NCBI GenBank assembly: GCA_013335405.1
Contig: JAAXVR010000003.1
Span: forward strand, 1-64,000
DNA: 64,000 nt
Direction of reading: 5' to 3'
Source: Chlorobiaceae bacterium
GTDB taxonomy: Bacteria > Bacteroidota > Chlorobiia > Chlorobiales > Chlorobiaceae
Of the stretch, positions 36,576 to 46,270 are shown piece after piece; within the stretch, counting starts at the first letter, position 1; each line of letters opens with the position of its first letter. The notes beneath the pieces were generated by a model. The model had not been told where the DNA came from. It searched no databases and worked only from the letters and a program-made list of their open reading frames with translations. The position numbers and the translations under genes are program-made.

Positions 36576-37535
36576 ATGCAAAAAAAAGCGTTAGGTGATA
36601 CCGATATGCAGATTACGCCCATCGGTTTCGGGAGCTGGGCGATCGGCGGCGCGAACTGGGCTTATGCCTGGGGTCCTCAGGATGATGGTGAAGCGATCGA
36701 TGCAATTCTGAAAGCTCTCGATATCGGCATCAACTGGATTGATACCGCGGCGGTCTACGGCCTTGGTCATTCGGAAGAGCTTGTCGGAAATGCTGTTTCG
36801 GGTTTGAAAGAACGGCCTTACCTCTTCACGAAATGTTCCCTGGTCCAGGACGGTTCAGGGAAGCTCCGGAGCTGTCTCGATGCCGGATCGCTCAGGCGAG
36901 AATGCGAAGCGAGCCTGAAAAGGCTGGGGGTCGATTCGATCGATCTCTATCAGATCCACTGGCCTGATCCCGACAAGGATATCGAGCAGGGGTGGGAGGA
37001 ACTGGTTCGTCTCAGGGAGGAAGGGCTTGTACGCCATATCGGGGTATCGAATTTCAATGTCAGTCAGCTCCGCCGGGTGATGGCCATAGCGCCTCCGGCA
37101 TCGCTGCAGCCACCCTATTCGATGCTCAGGCCGGCTGTAGAGAGGGAAATACTTCCTTTCTGCCGGGAACACAACATCGGGGTGATTGTTTATTCTCCCA
37201 TGCTTTCCGGAATGCTCAGCGGATCGATGAGCCGTGAAAGGGCCGAGGCCTTGCCTCCGGACGACTGGCGCAGGAATAACAGGGAGTTCCAGGAACCCCG
37301 CCTCTCCGCCAATCTTGAGCTTGTGGAGCTTTTGAAGCAAATCGGCAGGAAACACGGGCGTTCGGCCGGGGAGGCAGCCATTGCCTGGACTCTGCGCCAT
37401 CCGGCTGTCACAGGTGCGATCGTCGGCGGACGCAATGCCCGCCAGGTTGAAGGAATTGCAGGAGCAGGGGATTTCAGTCTCGACGATGCGGATATCGATG
37501 CGATAGAACGGTTTATCGCAGGCATGCCGGTTTAA
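36576..37535 (+). CDS. Aldo/keto reductase
   Basis: 319 aa from the ATG at 36576, preceded by AAAGGA; an ATG at 36546 is an alternative. TIM-barrel NADPH-dependent oxidoreductase with the catalytic tetrad visible: Asp in NWIDTAAVYG, Tyr in the same motif, Lys in LFTKCSL, His in DLYQIHWPDPD. GVSNFNVSQL and the C-terminal AIAWTLRHPAVTGAIVGGRNARQV cofactor loop are present. Closest general type is the AKR11/YdhF-IolS group; substrate unknown. Confidence 0.93.
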   Translation: MQKKALGDTDMQITPIGFGSWAIGGANWAYAWGPQDDGEAIDAILKALDIGINWIDTAAVYGLGHSEELVGNAVSGLKERPYLFTKCSLVQDGSGKLRSCLDAGSLRRECEASLKRLGVDSIDLYQIHWPDPDKDIEQGWEELVRLREEGLVRHIGVSNFNVSQLRRVMAIAPPASLQPPYSMLRPAVEREILPFCREHNIGVIVYSPMLSGMLSGSMSRERAEALPPDDWRRNNREFQEPRLSANLELVELLKQIGRKHGRSAGEAAIAWTLRHPAVTGAIVGGRNARQVEGIAGAGDFSLDDADIDAIERFIAGMPV

Positions 37536-37538
37536 GCT

Positions 37539-39581
37539 TCATACAGGGATCTCGATATCCGGCAGCCATTTCTGCAGCACCTCCTTCAATGACTGGATCA
37601 GGAACGGTTTTGTAAGAAAATCGTTCATTCCGGCCTTGAGGCAGTTTTTCCTGTCTTCTTCGGTCGCATTGGCGGTCATGGCAATGATCGGGACATTCCT
37701 GCCGAGGATCCCGTTTCCGGTTTTCCGGATCTCCCTCGTTGCTTCGATTCCCCCCATGACGGGCATCTGCACATCCATGACAACAAGATCGTACACGCCC
37801 GTTTTCATGGCTTCGATCGCTTCCATTCCGTTGGATGCCACTTCGACCTTGCAGGGGAGCTTTCCGAACATTGCAAGCGCGACCTGCTGGTTGATAACAT
37901 TATCCTCAACAAGCAGAATGACCGCATCCTTCCTGATGGATTGTTTTCCTGCAGATGCCTTTTCCGGCGTCTGCCCGGGGGAGTCTGCCTTAAAACCGTT
38001 GCCGGCAATGGCAGGTTTTCCCGCTTTCAGCGGTTCGGTGAACGGAATCAGGAACCAGAAATCCGAGCCTTCGTTTTCCCGGCTTTCCAGATTGAGCTTT
38101 CCGCCCATGAACTCGATGAGCTGTTTCGAAATGGCGAGGCCGAGCCCGGCTCCGCCTTCCTTTCTCGTGGAAGAGGCATCGAGCTGGGTGAAACGCTGGC
38201 TGATCAGATCCTTTTTTTCTTCCGGGATACCGATACCGGTATCTTTTACGGAGAAGCGGAGGATGATCTCTCCGTCAGCCCTGGATTCAACGTTGACACT
38301 GATGGTGATGCTTCCCTTGTACGTGAACTTGACGGCATTCTGCACAAGGTTGATGAGCACCTGCCTCAGGTAGACCGGGTAACCTGACAGCATATCCGGG
38401 ATATCTTCGGCAATCCTTGTTTCGAGCAGAAGGTTTTTTTTCTGCGCGTTGCTGTAGAGGAGGGAGGCTATTTCCCTGCAGAGGGTTTTGACATTGAGAG
38501 GAGATTGTTCTTTTTCGATCTGGCCGGACTCAATCCTGCTGAGGTCCAGGATGTCGCTGATAAGCTGGTGAAGCTGCTTTGTGCTTATCTGGATTGTTTC
38601 CGAGTAATGTTTCTGTTCCCGGTTCAGGGTCGTGCCGAGCAGGAGTTCGGTCATGCCGATGATCGCGTGCAGAGGTGTGCGGATCTCGTGGGACATGTTG
38701 GCGACAAACTCGCTTTTGGCCTTGCTCGCTGTTTCCGCCTCAATTCTGGCTTTTTTGAGGGTTTCGATCAGTATCTGCTGGATCTGTTCTTTTTCCTCGA
38801 CATTTTTTTTCTCTTCGGAGAGTCTTTTGTTGAGATCGCGGGCGTTCGTCAGCGCCGCCTCGATTTTTTTCTTCTGTTCTTTCTCGTTTTTCTGATGTTC
38901 CCTCAGGTCGTTGTTGAGCAGGGAGATGATGGTATAGAGATCGTAGAGGGGATGCCCGGGTGAGACGAAGCTTTTTTTCTCGTCTACGGTGTAGAACTCA
39001 TCGAACAGTATGTGACCGCACATTGCGGCGAAGTTGTCGATCTCTTCCTGCGATATGGTGATGGGCCTGGCCTTGTCGGCAAAATCAAGTCCTCTGCCGG
39101 AGTTGATGAGGTTCAGCGCTTCGTCGATGGTGGAAACGTAGACGAACTTCTGCCTGACATAAGATGCGAAAAGCCGCAGCATGGTTTTCAGCAGAAGCGA
39201 GGCTCCGCAGATGTAGGTTACGAGAGGACGGCAATGGTAGTCGTCGTTCAGCCGGTTCAGTGTATTGGCGTAAAGCTTTCTTGTACTGATGCTCGCTTTC
39301 GTTACCGCGCTGTAATCGGCAATCCTGATGTAGTCGCAATTGCGCAGCACGCCGCTTTTAAAGACAAGCTCGAGGGCTTCGAGGGCTTTTTTCGCGCTAT
39401 CGAGTTCTATGTTTCCTCCGAGAAACGTCACGAACAGAGTACCGGGAATAACGCCGTTCCTGTAGAATACGCCTGTCAAGGGATCTTCATACTGCCATTC
39501 CGGCCTGAATTCGACCATTTCCAGGGTCACAGGCAGGCCTGGGATATTGATTCCGGGTTCGGGGTTCATGGCATTGTTCAT
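37539..39581 (-). CDS. Hybrid histidine kinase with receiver domain and unusual N-terminal domain
   Basis: 680 aa from the ATG at 39581; the frame opens nine codons earlier at TTG, and another ATG lies at 39569. The N-terminal domain (about residues 20-165; [33 protein letters not shown]) resembles the one in the LuxR-type protein at 33.6 kb. A coiled coil (about 230-290) leads to HisKA with the phosphorylated His in [16 protein letters not shown] (about 299), HATPase ([28 protein letters not shown]) and a receiver (VEDNVINQQ, phospho-Asp in [12 protein letters not shown] near 603, TANAT, TKPF). Cytosolic, with no membrane helix visible. Signal and output are unknown. Confidence 0.93.
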   Translation of the reverse strand: MNNAMNPEPGINIPGLPVTLEMVEFRPEWQYEDPLTGVFYRNGVIPGTLFVTFLGGNIELDSAKKALEALELVFKSGVLRNCDYIRIADYSAVTKASISTRKLYANTLNRLNDDYHCRPLVTYICGASLLLKTMLRLFASYVRQKFVYVSTIDEALNLINSGRGLDFADKARPITISQEEIDNFAAMCGHILFDEFYTVDEKKSFVSPGHPLYDLYTIISLLNNDLREHQKNEKEQKKKIEAALTNARDLNKRLSEEKKNVEEKEQIQQILIETLKKARIEAETASKAKSEFVANMSHEIRTPLHAIIGMTELLLGTTLNREQKHYSETIQISTKQLHQLISDILDLSRIESGQIEKEQSPLNVKTLCREIASLLYSNAQKKNLLLETRIAEDIPDMLSGYPVYLRQVLINLVQNAVKFTYKGSITISVNVESRADGEIILRFSVKDTGIGIPEEKKDLISQRFTQLDASSTRKEGGAGLGLAISKQLIEFMGGKLNLESRENEGSDFWFLIPFTEPLKAGKPAIAGNGFKADSPGQTPEKASAGKQSIRKDAVILLVEDNVINQQVALAMFGKLPCKVEVASNGMEAIEAMKTGVYDLVVMDVQMPVMGGIEATREIRKTGNGILGRNVPIIAMTANATEEDRKNCLKAGMNDFLTKPFLIQSLKEVLQKWLPDIEIPV

Positions 39582-39899
39582 TTGCACGATAGCTGCTCTG
39601 TACGGCAAAGTCGAGGTCTCTTGTCCGGGACCGATCGTATAGCTGACGGTACCCGGGCCGATAACCGCCTGATTGCCTGATGCGACGCTCTACGGCTGAT
39701 ATTTCTCCAGGTCTGCAATGGGTGAAGCGATTCCTGCATGGATGGGCGGGGGCCGCTTCCGTTCTGTCCGGGACGCCCTGTACAGGGGGGACTTCCTGGA
39801 CTTGTTCCGGGTGAATTGCATATTCACCGTAATGTAATGTAAAAAATCCAAAAAAGACAGAAAGGCCCTGTTTGATTTCGGGATCCGATGCGGTAAGCT
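39582..39899. other. Gene-free tract between the hybrid kinase and nifA
   Basis: About 320 bases between two minus-strand genes. I see no terminator with a clear T-run, no obvious promoter pair and no open frame with a family signature. Confidence 0.5.
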
Positions 39900-41528
39900 T
39901 CAGAGGCGGAACTTGCGGTAGTCGATTTCGAACTTCTTGACGCGAAGCCCCATGATGCGGTCGGAAAGGCCGAGCTGGCTGGCCGCGCGGGACATGTTTC
40001 CTTTCGTGCGCTTGAGCGCTTCGATGATCATCTCCTTTTCGATGGCATCCAGCTTCTGCTGCAGCGAGCCGGTATAGGGAGTGCCGCTCGATTCGGCTGT
40101 CTGCAGTGTGGGCGGAAGGTGGTATCCGTGGATCACGTTGTCCTCGCTCAGAATTACCGCCCTTTCGATGCAGTTCTGCAGCTCCCTTACATTTCCGGGC
40201 CAGTGATAGCGCATGAGCATGTCTATCGAGGTGGTGGAAATCCGGCGAATGCCTTTGTGGTTCATGGTGTTGTATTTCTCGACGAAATAATCCGCAAGGA
40301 GCAGGATGTCGGTCTTGCGTTCACGAAGAGGAGGTACGGTTATCGGGAAGATGTTGAGCCTGTAATAGAGGTCTTCACGGAAAAGCCCCTGACGGGTGAG
40401 CTCTTCGATATTGCGGTTCGTGGCGGCGATTATCCTGACATCTGTCTTGATCGTCTTCGAACCGCCGACCCGTTCGAACTCCTTTTCCTGCAGTATCCTC
40501 AGGAGCTTGGCCTGAACAGGCAGGCTCAATTCTCCGACTTCGTCAAGAAAGATGGTGCCGGTATGGGCAAGCTCGAACCGTCCTCTGCGTGTCGCAGCAG
40601 CTCCGGTGAAAGCGCCTTTTTCATGCCCGAAAAGTTCGCTTTCCACGATGCTTTCGGGAAGGGCGGCACAGTTGAATTTGATGAATGGCTTGTCGGAACG
40701 GCGGCTTTTATAATGGATGGCGCTTGCAACGAGCTCCTTGCCGACACCGCTTTCCCCGAGCACCAGGGCCGTTGCACTGGTTTTTGCGATCTTTTCGATC
40801 ATCCTGTAGAGGGCGAGCATCGGTTTTGCATTTCCGATGATATTCTCCGGTCTCGACGTATCCGTTGCGTTTTCTTCATCATGCTCGTTTGAGATGATCT
40901 GCTGGACCGAGGGCTTCGAAATCCTGTTTTCACTGGTAACTATCGTGCTTTCTTCGAAGGCCAGCTGTTTGAGACGGACCGCCTGGGAGATCATGGATGC
41001 GATGATCGAAAGCTGATCGACATAGTGCTGCAGCAGGTCCATGCGGGCTTCATGGATTTTCGATTTTTTTATGTTTTCGAGCAGAGACGGATCGTTCAGC
41101 TGATGGTCTGCGCTGAGAGTGCCGATGATCTCCATTCCCGCCTTGATGGGAATGCAGATGAAACACAATCCGTCTTTTTTGGCCCTGGCCCTCGAACGGG
41201 TTCTGTCGAGAAAAAGCGGTTCCTCGTTGATGTTCGGGACAATTACGGTTTTGCCGTTTTTTACGACCTGTCCGGTAATGCCTTCTCCTATGCGGTAGCG
41301 CCCCCGCTCCATTTCTTCCTGTGACAGTCCGAATGATTCATTGATGACGATTTCCCCTGTCTGACGGTTGAGTATCGTGATCATGCCCCGCAGCATGTTC
41401 AGGTGCTCGGACATGATGAAGAGCACAAGCCTCAGAACCTTGCTGATGTCCTGCTCGTTCGAGATCGTCCGGCTGACTTCCGCAAGCAGGCTTATGGTGT
41501 CGTAGTCCTGTTCCCTCGTTAAAAGCAT
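39900..41528 (-). CDS. nifA: Sigma-54-dependent nif transcription activator NifA
   Basis: 542 aa, ATG at 41528. Order: GAF domain (about 20-165; GITGQVVKNGKTVIVPN), AAA+ sigma-54 activator domain with Walker A LGESGVGKELVASAIHY, the sigma-54 contact loop ELFGHEKGAFTGA, Walker B GTIFLDEVGELS, IIAATNRNIEEL, then a Fis-type HTH (GNMSRAASQLGLSDRIMGLRVKKF). The C-terminal helix matches the NifA recognition helix wording, and nifV follows 18 nt upstream on the same strand. It activates nitrogenase genes with RpoN. No nif structural genes are in the window. Confidence 0.9.
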   Translation of the reverse strand: MLLTREQDYDTISLLAEVSRTISNEQDISKVLRLVLFIMSEHLNMLRGMITILNRQTGEIVINESFGLSQEEMERGRYRIGEGITGQVVKNGKTVIVPNINEEPLFLDRTRSRARAKKDGLCFICIPIKAGMEIIGTLSADHQLNDPSLLENIKKSKIHEARMDLLQHYVDQLSIIASMISQAVRLKQLAFEESTIVTSENRISKPSVQQIISNEHDEENATDTSRPENIIGNAKPMLALYRMIEKIAKTSATALVLGESGVGKELVASAIHYKSRRSDKPFIKFNCAALPESIVESELFGHEKGAFTGAAATRRGRFELAHTGTIFLDEVGELSLPVQAKLLRILQEKEFERVGGSKTIKTDVRIIAATNRNIEELTRQGLFREDLYYRLNIFPITVPPLRERKTDILLLADYFVEKYNTMNHKGIRRISTTSIDMLMRYHWPGNVRELQNCIERAVILSEDNVIHGYHLPPTLQTAESSGTPYTGSLQQKLDAIEKEMIIEALKRTKGNMSRAASQLGLSDRIMGLRVKKFEIDYRKFRL

Positions 41529-41546
41529 TGCGTTGGTATATGGGTG

Positions 41547-42698
41547 TCAGTGTTTCTGCAAATGTTTCCTGTAGATGATTTCAAGCTCGTCCGGACTGAG
41601 TGTGCGCTTTTTTTCACCGGCACTCTTTCTTACCGTTTCAAGGAGGCTGCCTGCTTCATTTCTCGAAATCGAGATGCCCCTCGAAGAAAAAAAATGCTGC
41701 AGGGAAGCACTTCCGGAGTGTTTTCCGATGACGAGCTCATGACTCTGGCGGCCGACTTCGGCAGGCAGGAAAGGCTGGTATGCCAGAGGGTTTTTCAGCA
41801 ATGCCGCGCAGTGTATGCCCGATTCATGCAGGAATGCGGATTTACCGATAACGGGCTTCTGGTCGACAATGATCCTTCCGGCAGCTTTGCTGACTGTCGA
41901 GCACAAGCGGGAAAGCTTTCGGGTATCGATAGACGAGTCATATCCTCCGGATAGCTTCAGGGCCATTGCCAGCTCTTCGAGCGCCGCGTTGCCCGCCCTC
42001 TCGCCGAGTCCGGTTACCGAAACGCTGACAGCCCTGCAGCCGGCTTCGAGCGCGGTGAAGGCATTTGCGGAAGCCATCCCGATATCGTTGTGGGCATGGA
42101 ACTCGATAGGGGTTTTGAGGACTGATAGCAAGTGCTTTACGGACGAAATGACGGACGTTGGGGTGGCGATTCCGACGGTGTCGGCGATCCTCACCCTCTG
42201 TGCGCCGCAGGCTTCGGCATCGAGAAAGAAGCTTTTCAGCGCGTCCGGTTCCGCTCGAGTGGCGTCCTGGGCACCGATGCTGACGAAGGAAAAACATTTT
42301 TTTGCTTCGGTTACAAGAAGCGCGAGTTGCCGGTGCAGCCAGCTCCTGTCCTTCTGCATGAGCTGCAGGTAGAGATCCGAAACAGGGAAGCTGATATGCA
42401 GAGCTTCAGTGCCGCACGAGGCCGCATCCCTGATGTCTTCGATCCTTGACCGGGCCCAGCATGTAAGTCGGGCGTGAAGGTTCATCGAAGCTATCCGCCG
42501 TATCGATATCCGTTCTTCTTCACCGATTGCGGGGTAGCCGATTTCGATTTCATTGACGCCCGCATCGGCGAGCAGAAAGGCGATTTCAGTTTTTTCTTCA
42601 CGGCTGAAAGCGACGCCGGGGGCCTGTTCTCCGTCGCGGAGTGTCGTATCGATGATCCACGGGGTCCGGTGAGTGTTTTTCATCATCTTTTCGGGCAT
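41547..42698 (-). CDS. nifV: Homocitrate synthase NifV
   Basis: 383 aa, ATG at 42698. Condenses acetyl-CoA and 2-oxoglutarate to homocitrate, the organic ligand of FeMo-co. DRE-TIM fold motifs: IIDTTLRDGEQAPGVAFS, the metal-binding HAHNDIGMASANAFTALEAG, SVTGLGERAGNAALEE. The SGIHCAALLKNPLAYQPF stretch is NifV-like rather than LeuA-like. It is 18 nt before nifA and so cotranscribed. I found no -24/-12 sigma-54 promoter upstream by eye. Confidence 0.92.
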   Translation of the reverse strand: MPEKMMKNTHRTPWIIDTTLRDGEQAPGVAFSREEKTEIAFLLADAGVNEIEIGYPAIGEEERISIRRIASMNLHARLTCWARSRIEDIRDAASCGTEALHISFPVSDLYLQLMQKDRSWLHRQLALLVTEAKKCFSFVSIGAQDATRAEPDALKSFFLDAEACGAQRVRIADTVGIATPTSVISSVKHLLSVLKTPIEFHAHNDIGMASANAFTALEAGCRAVSVSVTGLGERAGNAALEELAMALKLSGGYDSSIDTRKLSRLCSTVSKAAGRIIVDQKPVIGKSAFLHESGIHCAALLKNPLAYQPFLPAEVGRQSHELVIGKHSGSASLQHFFSSRGISISRNEAGSLLETVRKSAGEKKRTLSPDELEIIYRKHLQKH

Positions 42699-42755
42699 AT
42701 CAATTCCTGTACTGTTGTTGCGGCTTACGATTCCGGGTCTCTGTCAGGTGTCTTT

Positions 42756-42831
42756 ATTTAAGTGCATTCGGTCTGAATCCTAAAAATATAAGGACAATAT
42801 AGTGATTTATAATATTAATTCAGACTTAAAT
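42756..42831. repeat. Bulged inverted repeat upstream of nifV
   Basis: ATTTAAGT (42756-42763), a 9-nt insertion, then CTGAAT (42773-42778) pair with ATTCAGACTTAAAT at 42818-42831. Fourteen base pairs form if the 9-nt stretch is looped out. Could be an operator or a folded leader of nifV; inferred only. Confidence 0.4.
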
Positions 42832-42977
42832 GTATGAAATAGTTCGATATTTTTGTTTTTCCCGTTGCTGTGGACCGCTTATTCCGGACTGAACGTGCAG
42901 AGGCGGACAGTTGTCCATCGTTCATCAGCATCCTCCTCCTGTATTTCCGGAATAGCGCAAAACGAACGTTTTTCCTT

Positions 42978-43005
42978 TTGCACATCAAGAAAAATGTTCT
43001 ATATT
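42978..43005 (+). promoter_or_regulatory. Candidate promoter of the peroxiredoxin gene
   Basis: TTGCAC (42978-42983), 16-nt spacer, TATATT (43000-43005), 58 nt before the start codon; GGGGAG follows as ribosome-binding site 7 nt before ATG. Confidence 0.5.
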
Positions 43006-43063
43006 GGACATAAATAGTCTTATTTAATTTCTTGGTAAATGCTATCATAACGGGGAGAATGAC

Positions 43064-43654
43064 ATGAGTGTACTGGTTGGCCGAAAGGCGCCTGATTTCG
43101 ATGTTGCTGCAGTTGTGAGCGGATCACAGTTTGTTGATTCCTGCAAGCTTTCAGACTACAAAGGCAGATATGTGGTGCTGTTCTTTTATCCTCTCGACTT
43201 CACCTTCGTCTGTCCGACGGAACTGCATGCTTTTCAGGACAAGCTCGATGAATTCAAAAAGAGAAATGTGGAACTTCTCGGCTGCTCGGTCGATTCGAAG
43301 TTCTCGCACCATGCGTGGCTGCGTACGCCAAGGAACAGAGGCGGTATCGAGGGTGTGACCTATACATTGCTTTCAGACATCAACAAGACGGTTTCCCGTG
43401 ATTACGACGTGCTGCTCGAAGATGCGGGGGTTTCGCTCAGGGGATTGTTTCTCATCGACAGGGATGGAGTTGTTCGCCACCAGGTCGTCAACGATCTTCC
43501 GCTTGGTCGAAATGTGGACGAGGTGCTCAGGATGATCGATGCGCTTCAGTTCACCGAGGAATTCGGCGAGGTCTGCCCTGCCAACTGGAGCAAGGGAGGC
43601 AAGACGATGAAGCCTGACGATGAGGGACTCAAGGAATTCTTCAAGGACGCCTGA
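43064..43654 (+). CDS. Typical 2-Cys peroxiredoxin (AhpC/Prx1 family)
   Basis: 196 aa, ATG at 43064. Reduces H2O2 and organic peroxides. The peroxidatic Cys is in LDFTFVCPTELHAF and the resolving Cys in FGEVCPANWSKGGKTMKP near the C-terminus. The Thr in the CPTE motif and a structural Arg are kept. Length and the CPANW ending match Prx1-type enzymes. Single gene with its own promoter and terminator. In a strict anaerobe it would defend against oxygen exposure, and the Fur/PerR gene near 62.5 kb is a possible but unproven regulator. Confidence 0.95.
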   Translation: MSVLVGRKAPDFDVAAVVSGSQFVDSCKLSDYKGRYVVLFFYPLDFTFVCPTELHAFQDKLDEFKKRNVELLGCSVDSKFSHHAWLRTPRNRGGIEGVTYTLLSDINKTVSRDYDVLLEDAGVSLRGLFLIDRDGVVRHQVVNDLPLGRNVDEVLRMIDALQFTEEFGEVCPANWSKGGKTMKPDDEGLKEFFKDA

Positions 43655-43723
43655 CCGCTTTTCGGTCTGAAGGCTTCCGGGCAAAAGGTTACCTCTGTTC
43701 CAATCCGGTGAATGGAGGTCCGT

Positions 43724-43769
43724 ATTCCGGAAATTCCACGATCGGCGGGAATTTCCGGAATCAATTTTT
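43724..43769 (+). terminator. Rho-independent terminator after the peroxiredoxin gene
   Basis: ATTCCGGAAATTCC pairs perfectly with GGAATTTCCGGAAT over a 10-nt loop, followed by CAATTTTTA. Seventy nt after the stop, facing the end of proS. Confidence 0.8.
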
Positions 43770-43789
43770 ACTGAGGTTCTGCAGGCCGG

Positions 43790-45235
43790 TCAATAGGCTT
43801 TGGCGAAGACCGCCTTGCGTGCGGCGGGTTTTCCGGAATAAATACAGGTGCCCGGTTTGTCGATTTCGTAGCGTAAAACATACTCTTCTTCTTCCGGAAG
43901 CACTCTGATTGTCGCTTTCGTCTCCTCCTTGATTTTCGTTTCCGTCTCAGCGGTGCCATCCCAGTGCGCGATGACAAATCCTTTTTCGACTTTTTCTTTG
44001 AACTCCCCGTAGCTTTTCACCTCAAAGGTATTCTCTTTACGGAACAGCAGTGCCTTGTCGAACATGCTCTGCTGGATGGTATTGAGGATTTCGGTGATAT
44101 TGGTAATCAGTGAGTCGTCAAGGGCAAGCGTTGTTTTTTCAAGAGTATCGCGCCGTGCGACGATACAGGTGTTTTTTTCGATATCCCTGGGTCCGAGTTC
44201 GATGCGAAGAGGGATACCCTGCAGCTCATATTCGGCAAATTTCCATCCGGGCGAATTCTGTTCGCTGCTGTCGACAAAAGCCGGGATGCCGCTTTTTTTC
44301 AGGGAAATGGCAAGATTTTCGGCATACTCGAGCACGGCAGCCTTGTCGCCTTTCAGGATAGGGATGATCACGACCTGCCTTGCAGCCAGTTTGGGCGGAA
44401 GCACGAGCCCGCGGTCGTCCGAATGCGCCATGATCAAGGCACCGATAAGCCTCGTCGATACTCCCCAGCTTGTAGCCCAGACGTAATCGAGTTTTCCTTC
44501 CTTCGTCTGGAACTGGCAATCGAAGGCTTTTGCGAAATTCTGGCCGAGGTTGTGGGAGGTGCCGGCCTGGAGGGCTTTTGTATCCTGCATCATCGCTTCG
44601 ATACACCACGTTTCAACGGCTCCAGCAAACTTTTCACTGTCGCTTTTTCTGCCCATGATGACCGGCATCGCCATATACTCTTCGGCGAATGTTTTGTAGA
44701 CCTGGATCATGCGGAGCACTTCTTCCTGCGCTTCTTCAGGAGTGGCATGGGCGGTGTGGCCTTCCTGCCAGAGAAATTCCGTTGTCCTCAGGAACAGGCG
44801 TGTTCTCAATTCCCAGCGGACGACGTTTGCCCACTGGTTGATGAGAATTGGCAGGTCGCGGTAAGACTGGATCCATTTTTTATAGGATGACCAGATAATG
44901 GTTTCGGACGTGGGACGCACATAGAGTTTTTCAGCGAGTTCTTCACCGCCGCCGTGCGTTACGACCGCACATTCCGGTGCGAAACCCTCGATATGTTCGG
45001 CTTCTTTCGCGATGAAGCTTTCGGGAATGAAGAGCGGGAAATAGGCATTCACATGACCGGTCTCCTTGAACATCCTGTCAAGGGCTGCCTGCATTTTTTC
45101 CCAGATTGCATAACCGTTGGGCCGTATGACCATACAGCCCCTGACATCGGAATAATCCGCGAGTTTTGCCGATCGGACCAGGTCGATGTACCACTGGGAA
45201 TAATCCTCGCTTCTTGATGTGATCTTTTCTGCCAC
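43790..45235 (-). CDS. proS: Prolyl-tRNA synthetase, archaeal/eukaryotic type
   Basis: 481 aa with a GTG start at 45235. Class II synthetase lacking the bacterial INS editing domain. It begins with [21 protein letters not shown], then has motif 1 [16 protein letters not shown], motif 2 [26 protein letters not shown] and motif 3 near [27 protein letters not shown]. The C-terminal anticodon-binding domain and a short extension ending in Tyr are typical of the type 3 enzyme. It charges tRNA-Pro; this type is seen in some bacterial phyla in place of the E. coli form. Confidence 0.95.
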   Translation of the reverse strand: MAEKITSRSEDYSQWYIDLVRSAKLADYSDVRGCMVIRPNGYAIWEKMQAALDRMFKETGHVNAYFPLFIPESFIAKEAEHIEGFAPECAVVTHGGGEELAEKLYVRPTSETIIWSSYKKWIQSYRDLPILINQWANVVRWELRTRLFLRTTEFLWQEGHTAHATPEEAQEEVLRMIQVYKTFAEEYMAMPVIMGRKSDSEKFAGAVETWCIEAMMQDTKALQAGTSHNLGQNFAKAFDCQFQTKEGKLDYVWATSWGVSTRLIGALIMAHSDDRGLVLPPKLAARQVVIIPILKGDKAAVLEYAENLAISLKKSGIPAFVDSSEQNSPGWKFAEYELQGIPLRIELGPRDIEKNTCIVARRDTLEKTTLALDDSLITNITEILNTIQQSMFDKALLFRKENTFEVKSYGEFKEKVEKGFVIAHWDGTAETETKIKEETKATIRVLPEEEEYVLRYEIDKPGTCIYSGKPAARKAVFAKAY

Positions 45236-45347
45236 GTTGCCGGTAGATAATGGTTGTTGAAAGGCGGCGCTTTTCCCGGACAGCCGATAGCTCTCCGTAC
45301 AGGAGCGTCATAGCGTGCCGGGCCAGGTTGAGCGGGAAATATATACT

Positions 45348-46088
45348 CTACTGTTCAAATTTTTTCATCTTTTCCATAAGGGACTTCAGGTGTTCTTTCT
45401 CTGATCTGTCAAGCGGTTTCTGGTTTCCGGACACTTTCCTGAACCCTTCCGGAGCTTCGAACAGTGTCGGCGAAACGGTTTTCTGCTGTATCGTCCTGAC
45501 CTCCATGGTCGAGGAACCGCTCGAGTTCTTCTGGATGATTTTTACCGGGAATCCTTCCACACCCTCGTTCTTGAGCGTTTTTACAAGGGCGCTGTTCGAA
45601 AGGCGGGGGTTCTGTGATTGAAGGATCCTGAATGTCGAAAAATCGCCGAGGTCTCGCGATACCCACATTTCAAGTTTTTCTGTGGTGCTCGTAAGGTTTA
45701 TATGTTCGCAGGAATAACCCTTGATGGTCTCCCTGCCGAGCCGTGCGATCCTGTAGTTGCTGTCGAAATCGAGGAGTGTTGCGTTTTCGGCGGCTGTTCT
45801 CAGGCTGACGGATGCATAGCTCCTTGCCTGGTAATTCACGACGAGGGCCAGGTCAGGGCTGGCGGCTTTCGTTATGACGGTGGTTTTCAGCGGGTCGGGG
45901 ATTTTGTTCATTTTCATGACCATATCCATCCGCTGTGCATTGTTGCCGAAATAGTAGGTGACGTCTGCGGTGCCGTTCGGCATGCCCAGCGCCATTTCCA
46001 TGACGCCGGTGAATCTGGAAGCGGCTGAAGCGTTGTTGAAAACCAGCAGATGCAGAAGAATCAGAAAGAAGAGCTGTTTTTTTTTCAT
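45348..46088 (-). CDS. Exported DUF4412-domain protein
   Basis: 246 aa, ATG at 46088. Signal peptide MKKKQLFFLILLHLLVFNNASA. The mature part opens with SRFTGVMEMALGMPNGTADVTYYFGNNAQRMDM, then repeated beta-strand segments (IKGYSCEHINLTSTTEKLEMWVSRDLG) that match DUF4412, a lipoprotein-localisation-like fold common in Bacteroidetes/Chlorobi. It ends in a basic helix (EKEHLKSLMEKMKKFEQ). Periplasmic role unknown. No operon partner. Confidence 0.78.
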   Translation of the reverse strand: MKKKQLFFLILLHLLVFNNASAASRFTGVMEMALGMPNGTADVTYYFGNNAQRMDMVMKMNKIPDPLKTTVITKAASPDLALVVNYQARSYASVSLRTAAENATLLDFDSNYRIARLGRETIKGYSCEHINLTSTTEKLEMWVSRDLGDFSTFRILQSQNPRLSNSALVKTLKNEGVEGFPVKIIQKNSSGSSTMEVRTIQQKTVSPTLFEAPEGFRKVSGNQKPLDRSEKEHLKSLMEKMKKFEQ

Positions 46089-46270
46089 CGTATCCTGTTG
46101 TTGGCAGTTCCTTGATTGTATCGTTTCGCGTCACGAAGAGCGCAGCCTGTCAAGTTACATGACAAGGTTCTTTTTAAAAAGAGCATGCGCATATGCATAT
46201 TAACATTTTTACGATTCCTTCGGCGATAAGCCGGAATGGTTTCGTTTCATGAAGCAACAGGAAAACCGGC

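Larger units (their letters stand above)
42699..43063. other. Divergent intergenic region between nifV and the peroxiredoxin gene
   Basis: 365 bases. Holds a broken inverted repeat (42756-42831), an AT-rich TTATAATATTAATT at 42807-42820 that partly resembles a PerR-type box, and the peroxiredoxin promoter. A 77-codon minus-strand frame at 42815-43048 shows no family signature and is not called. Confidence 0.55.

Noticed and set aside
42815-43048. 77-codon minus-strand frame beside nifV
   Set aside because: It overlaps the peroxiredoxin promoter and is rich in Arg and Lys, as random AT-rich sequence tends to be.
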